The notes under the pieces were generated by a model. That model ran no database searches. It had not been told where the DNA came from and saw only the letters and a program-made list of their open reading frames with translations. DNA of 64,000 nucleotides from Mesorhizobium_K sp040049215 (GTDB lineage Bacteria > Pseudomonadota > Alphaproteobacteria > Rhizobiales > Rhizobiaceae): the NCBI RefSeq assembly GCF_040049215.1, contig NZ_JBDZDN010000001.1, forward strand, positions 248,001 to 312,000, in the 5' to 3' direction. A program made the position numbers and the translations under genes. This document shows, one piece after another, positions 59,143-64,000 of this stretch. Numbering within the stretch: the stretch's first letter is position 1; each line of letters begins with the position of its first letter.

Positions 59143-59385
59143 GGCTGGGAATTGTCTGCCAATCCGGGTGCAGTCCAGCCGGATGAGCACTTCGAGCGAG
59201 CTATCGTCGCATAGAAACCCGCCTATTCGTACGCCACAGTACGCTGTGGCTCGTCCTCATGCAGAGCTCACTTTACATCGAACGCCGAACGCGCTTCAGA
59301 TTGCTCAGTCTAAATAGAAGTTGGCATGAGACCGGGCAAAAGTAGTCGAGCCCGCCGAAACTACGCTATTGCCGCCGTTTGCCCT

Positions 59386-60963
59386 CTACTCCCACTCGAT
59401 CGTGCCGGGGGGTTTCGAGGTGACGTCGTAGACGACGCGGTTGATGCCGCGGACTTCGTTGATGAGGCGGGTGGCGGTGCGGCCGAGGAAGTTCATATCG
59501 TAGGGATAAAAATCCGCCGTCATGCCGTCGACCGAAGTTACGGCGCGCAGCGCGCAGACGAAGTCATATGTGCGATAGTCGCCCATGACGCCAACGGTCT
59601 GCACCGGCAGCAGCACCGCGAAGGCCTGCCAGATCTTGTCGTAGAGGCCAGCCTTGCGGATCTCGTCGAGATAGACCGCGTCGGCCTTGCGCAGAATGTC
59701 GAGCTTTTCGCGCGTGACGCCGCCGGGGCAGCGGATGGCGAGGCCGGGGCCTGGGAACGGGTGGCGGCCGATGAAGCGTTCCGGCAGTCCGAGTTCGCGG
59801 CCGAGCGCGCGTACTTCGTCCTTGAACAGCTCGCGCAACGGCTCGACAAGCTTCATGTTCATGCGCTCGGGCAGGCCGCCGACATTGTGGTGGGACTTGA
59901 TGGTGACCGAGGGGCCGCCCGAGAAGGAGACACTTTCGATCACGTCGGGGTAAAGCGTGCCCTGGGCAAGGAAGGCCGGCGAACCCTTGCCGTCCTCGGC
60001 GATCCTGTTGGCCTCGGTCTCGAAGACCTCGATGAACAGCCTACCGATCGTCTTGCGCTTGATCTCCGGGTCCGAGACCCCGGCGAGCTGGGTCAGGAAA
60101 AGATCGGAGGCGTCCACATGGACCAGCGGGATGTTGTAGTGGTCGCGGAACATCTTCACCACCTCGTCGGCCTCGTTGAGGCGCATCAGGCCGTGGTCGA
60201 CGAAGATGCAGATGAGCTGGTCGCCGATCGCCTCGTGGATCAAGACGGCAGCGACGGAAGAATCGACGCCGCCCGAAAGGCCGCAGATGACCCGCTCGCT
60301 TCCGACCTGCTCGCGAATCTTGCGGATCATTTCGGCGCGATAGGCCGACATCGTCCAGTCAGACTTCAGCCCGACGATCCTGTGCACGAAGTTGGAAAGC
60401 AGTTTTGCGCCGTCCGGCGTGTGTACGACCTCGGGGTGGAACATGGTCGTGTAGTAGCGACGGCCCTGGTCGGCGGCGATTGCGAAGGGCGCGTTCTCCG
60501 ACGTCGCGATGACGTGGAAGCCCTCGGGCAATTCCGTTACCCGGTCGCCGTGGCTCATCCAGACGGGATAGCGCTTGCCGACTTCCCAGACGCCTTCGAA
60601 GAGCGGGCTTGCGGCCTTGATCTCGACGTCGGCGCGGCCGAACTCCGCGGCATGGCCGCCTTCGACCGTGCCGCCGAGTTGCGCGGCCATCGTCTGCTGG
60701 CCGTAGCAGATGCCGAGGATCGGCACGCCGCTGTCGAACACGGCCTGCGGCGCGCGGGGGCTGCCGTCAGCCGTCACCGAAGCGGGTCCGCCGGAGAAGA
60801 TGACGCCCTTGGGCTTCAGCTTCTCGAAGGCTTCGGAAGCGTTGTGGAAGGGATGGATCTCGCAGTAGACGCCGGCTTCGCGGATGCGGCGCGCGATCAG
60901 CTGCGTGACCTGGCTGCCGAAATCGATGATGAGGATGCTGTCGGGATGCGCGGCGTGCTTCAT
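59386..60963 (-). CDS. guaA: GMP synthase (glutamine-hydrolysing)
   Basis: A 525-residue purine biosynthesis enzyme converting XMP to GMP. The class I glutamine amidotransferase domain is at residues 1-200, with nucleophile Cys86 in GICYGQQ. The ATP pyrophosphatase loop LSGGVDSSVAAV is near residue 235, and the C-terminal dimerisation domain ends SKPPGTIEWE. It is complete and intact. Its 3' end faces the accessory region. The gap 59178-59385 contains a small hairpin (GCCACAG/CTGTGGC at 59233-59250) but no gene. Confidence 0.97.
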   Translation of the reverse strand: MKHAAHPDSILIIDFGSQVTQLIARRIREAGVYCEIHPFHNASEAFEKLKPKGVIFSGGPASVTADGSPRAPQAVFDSGVPILGICYGQQTMAAQLGGTVEGGHAAEFGRADVEIKAASPLFEGVWEVGKRYPVWMSHGDRVTELPEGFHVIATSENAPFAIAADQGRRYYTTMFHPEVVHTPDGAKLLSNFVHRIVGLKSDWTMSAYRAEMIRKIREQVGSERVICGLSGGVDSSVAAVLIHEAIGDQLICIFVDHGLMRLNEADEVVKMFRDHYNIPLVHVDASDLFLTQLAGVSDPEIKRKTIGRLFIEVFETEANRIAEDGKGSPAFLAQGTLYPDVIESVSFSGGPSVTIKSHHNVGGLPERMNMKLVEPLRELFKDEVRALGRELGLPERFIGRHPFPGPGLAIRCPGGVTREKLDILRKADAVYLDEIRKAGLYDKIWQAFAVLLPVQTVGVMGDYRTYDFVCALRAVTSVDGMTADFYPYDMNFLGRTATRLINEVRGINRVVYDVTSKPPGTIEWE

Positions 60964-61083
60964 GTCGGGCGTTTAAAGAAAAGTGTGAGTCGGCGCAATG
61001 GGTTGCGCGAAGGGTCTTTCACGATGATTCATGCGGCCTAGAGGTCGATTCAACTGCCTCATGCGGCGGACGAGCAAACCTCC

Positions 61084-61719
61084 TCAAATACTGATCGTGC
61101 CGCCGGCAATCGCCGCTTCGAGCTTCTTCACAGCGTCGGCCAGCTTCTCGTCGACCACATGCAGATACTCCAGCCAGTCGCCGATATGGTCGACGTCGGT
61201 GTCGCCGTCGGAAATGCCGCGCAGGCCGATCAGCGGCACGTCGAATATTTGGCAGACGCGCAGGCAGGCGAAGGTTTCCATGTCGACCATGTCCGCGCCG
61301 ATGGCGTCGAAAGCGGGGCCGGAGACGATATTGGCGCCGGTCGAGATCGTCGCCTCCTTGACGCCGGGTATCTTGAAGGGAAGCGGCACCGTCGCCGGCA
61401 GGTCGAGGAACGGCGTCACGCCCTTCTCGAAGCCGAAAGCCGAAGCATCCATGTCGCGGTAGCTGACGGAGACGGCCTGGTAGACTTCGGTGCGCTTGAG
61501 ACGGCGGCTGCCGGCCGAGCCGAGCGAAACGACGAGGTCCGGCGGGGAGCCGGCCACCTTCGCTTCGCCGAGCGCCCTGGTGAGCGAGATGCTAGCCTCG
61601 ACCGGTCCCACGCCGGTCATCAGCGGCTCGAACAGCGCCTTCAGGTTGGGGCCGTATTCCGGGTCAGCCGCCATGGCGAAGAGTATGCGCTTGCCGGCGA
61701 GCGTTGCTAAAGGCGGCAC
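61084..61719 (-). CDS. 5'-methylthioadenosine/S-adenosylhomocysteine nucleosidase
   Basis: A 211-residue purine-nucleoside phosphorylase-fold protein. MAADPEYG near the N-terminus, ADMVDMETFACLRVC with the substrate-binding glutamate, and GLRGISDGDTDVDHI with the catalytic aspartate match MTA/SAH nucleosidases. It starts at GTG 61719, 3 nt after the thioesterase stop. It recycles the methylation by-products SAH and MTA. The 120-nt gap to guaA shows nothing. Confidence 0.88.
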   Translation of the reverse strand: MPPLATLAGKRILFAMAADPEYGPNLKALFEPLMTGVGPVEASISLTRALGEAKVAGSPPDLVVSLGSAGSRRLKRTEVYQAVSVSYRDMDASAFGFEKGVTPFLDLPATVPLPFKIPGVKEATISTGANIVSGPAFDAIGADMVDMETFACLRVCQIFDVPLIGLRGISDGDTDVDHIGDWLEYLHVVDEKLADAVKKLEAAIAGGTISI

Positions 61720-61722
61720 CGG

Positions 61723-62184
61723 CTAACCCTCCATGCCCTCGCGGCCGACGATCGTCATCATCGTGCCGGTCATGGTCGCGATGAGCTTCGCCTCCTCGTC
61801 CGCGCCGATCGCATAGGCCTGTCCGTCGGCGACGACGATGGTGCGGCCGGGCTTGGTGACCGAGCCGCGGAACAGGAAGCGCACCCCTTTGCCCGGCGCC
61901 AGCAGATTGACCTTGAACTCGATGGTCAGCACGGCGGCGTTTTCCGGCATCAGCGAGAAGGCGGCGTAGCCGCAGGCCGAATCCAGCGCCGCCGAGATGA
62001 CGCCCGCGTGCAGGAAACCGTGCTGCTGGGTCAGGGCCGGCGAGAAGGGCATCTCGATCTCGACGATGCCGGGCGTCACGAGCGTGAGCTCCGCGCCGAT
62101 CGTCGTCATGGCGTTCTGGCGCGCGAAGGAGGCGCGCACGCGCTCCTCGTAGTTCGGGTTAGGGATGATCTTCGCTGCCGTCAC
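61723..62184 (-). CDS. PaaI family thioesterase (hotdog fold)
   Basis: A 153-residue hotdog-fold thioesterase with the active-site region QQHGFLHAGVISAALDSACGYAAFSLM and the basic-helix segment TIEFKVNLLAPGKG. It starts at GTG 62184 and is closely followed by the nucleosidase gene. It hydrolyses acyl- or aryl-CoA esters; the substrate is unknown. Confidence 0.88.
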   Translation of the reverse strand: MTAAKIIPNPNYEERVRASFARQNAMTTIGAELTLVTPGIVEIEMPFSPALTQQHGFLHAGVISAALDSACGYAAFSLMPENAAVLTIEFKVNLLAPGKGVRFLFRGSVTKPGRTIVVADGQAYAIGADEEAKLIATMTGTMMTIVGREGMEG

Positions 62185-62257
62185 GGAACCGGCCTCTCCA
62201 AACGCCGCTTATCGCAAAGCGGCCACGCGGACGCAACGGAATTGTGCAGTGCAGCAA

Positions 62258-62710
62258 TCAGTTGAGCTGCCAGAGCGCGGCATTGAGCGTCGAAGCGAAC
62301 GCGACCCATGCGGCATACGGAACGAACAGCCATGCGGCAATACGATCGCGATTCCAGGCGACGGCGATGAAAGCCAGGATCGCGGCCAGAAGCAGAAGAA
62401 CCACCAACAGGGCGAGGCCAATCTGCTGGAAAGCGAAGAACACCGGCGACCACAGGAAGTTCAGCGCCAGTTGCAGCCACCAGAGCTTCATAGCCGTCCC
62501 CGAGCGCTCCCGTTGCCAGATGCGCCAGCCGGCAATGGCGATGAGTACGTAGAGTATGGTCCAGGCGGGGCCGAACAGCCAATTCGGCGGGTTGAAGGAA
62601 GGCTTCGCCAGCGCCTCGTACCACGGGCCGGGCGCGGTCAGGAAGCCGATCAGCAGGCCGCCGCCGACGACCAGGAGAACGAATGGAGCTAGCGCCGCTC
62701 TGCCTGACAT
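62258..62710 (-). CDS. tspO: TspO/MBR family tryptophan-rich sensory protein
   Basis: A 150-residue membrane protein with five hydrophobic helices. The family motif WYEALAKPSFNPPNWLFGPAWTILYVL is followed by QLALNFLWSPVFF and YAAWVAFASTLNAALW. TspO proteins bind tetrapyrroles and modulate photosynthesis or stress responses in alphaproteobacteria. Confidence 0.93.
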   Translation of the reverse strand: MSGRAALAPFVLLVVGGGLLIGFLTAPGPWYEALAKPSFNPPNWLFGPAWTILYVLIAIAGWRIWQRERSGTAMKLWWLQLALNFLWSPVFFAFQQIGLALLVVLLLLAAILAFIAVAWNRDRIAAWLFVPYAAWVAFASTLNAALWQLN

Positions 62711-62771
62711 GACGTTTGCCCCCTTGATGCTTCGCCCTTCTATCTGATGCGAGCCGGCCGGAAATCAAGGA

Positions 62772-64000
62772 TCAGCCCTGCCTCACAAGCGCGGCGAAAT
62801 AGAAGCCGTCGGTGCCGCTCCTGGCGGGAGTCAACGAAATGCCGCGCTCCTTATCGATCATCGCCAGGTCGGCGCGGCCCGGAAAACGGTCGCCCCAAAG
62901 GCGTTGGTGATCGACCGGCAAGAAACCCGGCTCGCGGGCGAGGAAGGCGTCGATCTGGCGGGCATTCTCGGCCGGGAAGACCGAGCAGGTTATGTAGACG
63001 AGGCGACCGCCCGGCTTCACGTAAAGCTTGGCGGCGTCGAGGATCGCCTTCTGCTCGCCGGTGCGGACGTCGAGCTGTTTTTGCGTCAGCCGCCATTTCG
63101 CGTCGGGCCGCCGGCGCCATGTGCCCGAGCCCGTGCAGGGAGCGTCGACCAGGACGAGGTCCATCTGGCCTTCAAGGGGCACGAGTTCTTGAGCCCTCGA
63201 CAGGACCTGGACGTTGCGGTTGTCGGAGCGCCGCAGCCGGTCGAAGATCGGGGCGAGCCTCTGCTTCTCGGAATCGTAGGCGAAGATCTGACCCTTGTTC
63301 TCCATCGCCGCCGACAGCGCCAAGGTCTTGCCGCCGGCGCCGGCGCAATAGTCCAGCACCTGCATGCCTGGCGCGGCGCCGGCGAGCGTCGCCGCGACCT
63401 GCGAACCTTCGTCCTGCACCTCGAACCAGCCTTTCTGGAAGGCCGGTTCGGCCTGCACGTTGCGGTGGCGACCCGAGCCGTCGACCGGCGGGATGCGGAT
63501 ACCGTGGGGTGCAAGGCGCGTCGGCGCGGCGCCCAGACCGGACAACTCGGTCAGGATGCGATCACGGTTGGCCTTCAACGTATTGACGCGAAGGTCGAGC
63601 GGCGGGCGCGCCGACAGACCAGCCGCTTCGACGACCCAGCCCTCGCCGAAAGCTTCCCTCAGCAAGGGCGCGCACCAATCGGGCAGATCGGCGCGGATTT
63701 CCGCCGGGGCGTCCTCCAGCCGGCGCGTCGCTGCCGTATGCAACTCTTCTTCGGTCAGCGGCGGCGGCGCGAAGCGGTCGCCGTCCAGCGCGGCGTTGAG
63801 GCTCTCCGGCGTCAGGTTCCATTCGAGCAGCAACGCGCCGAAAGCCAGCGCACGCGGCGTGTCGGCGTCGAACAGCCAGCCGGCCGAGCGCTTGCGGCGC
63901 AATGCATCGTAAACGATGTTGCCTATCGCGGCGCGGTCGCCGGAACCGGCGAAGCGGTGCGACAGGCCCCAGTCCTTGAGTGCATCGGCCGTCGGCCTTC
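62772..64000 (-). CDS. RsmB/NOP family 16S rRNA m5C methyltransferase (5' end outside window)
   Basis: The frame is open through the window edge; residues before the first possible internal start read ALKDWGLSHRFAGSGDRAAIGNIVYDALRR, so the N-terminus lies beyond base 64000. The SAM-binding segment is VLDYCAGAGGKTLALSA. The conserved cysteines are in VDAPCTGSGTWRRRPD and in YITCSVFPAEN (catalytic nucleophile). It lacks an obvious NusB-like N-terminal domain in the visible part. An rsmB-type gene near guaA is usual in Rhizobiales. Confidence 0.92.
   Translation of the reverse strand, partial: RPTADALKDWGLSHRFAGSGDRAAIGNIVYDALRRKRSAGWLFDADTPRALAFGALLLEWNLTPESLNAALDGDRFAPPPLTEEELHTAATRRLEDAPAEIRADLPDWCAPLLREAFGEGWVVEAAGLSARPPLDLRVNTLKANRDRILTELSGLGAAPTRLAPHGIRIPPVDGSGRHRNVQAEPAFQKGWFEVQDEGSQVAATLAGAAPGMQVLDYCAGAGGKTLALSAAMENKGQIFAYDSEKQRLAPIFDRLRRSDNRNVQVLSRAQELVPLEGQMDLVLVDAPCTGSGTWRRRPDAKWRLTQKQLDVRTGEQKAILDAAKLYVKPGGRLVYITCSVFPAENARQIDAFLAREPGFLPVDHQRLWGDRFPGRADLAMIDKERGISLTPARSGTDGFYFAALVRQG

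Larger units (their letters stand above)
57946..59177 (+). mobile_element. IS3-family insertion sequence, decayed
   Basis: A 1,232-bp element of typical IS3-family length. Imperfect terminal inverted repeats begin TGGCCTGCCCC at 57946 and, on the other strand from 59177, TGGACTGCACC. Over the first 25 positions most bases agree, including a matching AGACA block at 21-25. No target duplication is visible (GTG left, GCC right). Both transposase frames are damaged, so the element should be immobile. It separates the catabolic region from guaA. Confidence 0.85.

Noticed and set aside
57943..59180. Target-site duplication flanking the IS3 element
   Set aside because: The three bases on each side (GTG and GCC) do not match, so no duplication can be claimed.
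59233..59250. Hairpin GCCACAG-TACG-CTGTGGC as a guaA terminator
   Set aside because: It lies about 135 nt beyond the guaA stop and has no T-run on the guaA strand, so it is mentioned only in passing.
59326..61041. 571-codon plus-strand open frame opposite guaA
   Set aside because: guaA is complete and unmistakable on the minus strand; the opposite frame has shadow-type composition and no family resemblance.
1..64000. CRISPR arrays, tRNA or rRNA genes and riboswitches
   Set aside because: No regularly spaced repeats, no cloverleaf-like segment and no known riboswitch core was noticed in the intergenic regions by eye; most gaps are too short to hold one.

Overview
This is a GC-rich, densely packed stretch of bacterial chromosome. 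The gene types (stacked ABC importers of the Liv, Ugp and amino-acid classes, a TRAP importer, many FCD-type GntR regulators, and a guaA-rsmB neighbourhood) suggest an alphaproteobacterium of the Rhizobiales, probably close to Mesorhizobium or related Phyllobacteriaceae. That placement is inferred from gene content and style; no rRNA or other marker gene is present. About 59 kb is catabolic and accessory. Only the last 4.6 kb (guaA, an MTA/SAH nucleosidase, a thioesterase, tspO, rsmB) looks like core chromosome, and a decayed IS3-family element sits at the boundary.

Layout. (1) 1-10.4 kb, plus strand: an operon with 1-7 nt overlaps through most of its length. It encodes tryptophan breakdown through kynurenine to anthranilate (kynA, kynU), activation by a 2-aminobenzoate-CoA ligase, dearomatisation by a bifunctional anthraniloyl-CoA monooxygenase/reductase (3' end only), and beta-oxidation-like enzymes with a MarR regulator and a RidA protein. 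The final hydratase/dehydrogenase is shortened at its C-terminus. (2) 10.4-18.9 kb: a divergent unit with LivGFHM plus an aldo/keto reductase-RidA fusion on the minus strand, and a GntR regulator, a TIGR04076 protein, a second aldo/keto reductase and a LivK-type binding protein on the plus strand. (3) 18.9-28 kb: two luciferase-like monooxygenases, a flavin reductase, a MarR-like regulator, a secreted cupin and an HpaI-type aldolase, then an amino-acid ABC binding protein and permease (no ATPase) flanked by two PLP enzymes. (4) 28-37.6 kb, minus strand: an aldehyde dehydrogenase, an amidohydrolase and a CO-dehydrogenase-like molybdenum hydroxylase operon (SRPBCC, FAD, 2Fe-2S, a molybdopterin subunit split in two, MoxR, VWA) next to an AraC regulator. 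(5) 37.9-48 kb, plus strand: a two-permease, two-ATPase sugar/polyol ABC importer resembling the rhizobial glycerol GlpSTPQU system, joined to a PTS-driven dihydroxyacetone kinase (DhaL, DhaM, DhaK) with its own HPr and Enzyme I. (6) 48-55.5 kb, plus strand: a GntR regulator, a TRAP importer, an L-idonate 5-dehydrogenase-like enzyme, the relic of an ABC ATPase, an SDR and an L-fuconate dehydratase. (7) 55.7-59.2 kb: a lone SDR, a LysR regulator and the IS3 remnant. (8) 59.4-64 kb, minus strand: core genes.

Recurring design: each block pairs a dedicated importer with catabolic enzymes and mostly a local regulator. All four solute-binding-protein genes end in a perfect GC-rich hairpin 10-22 nt past the stop codon. 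I saw no tRNA, rRNA, CRISPR array, integrase or replication origin.
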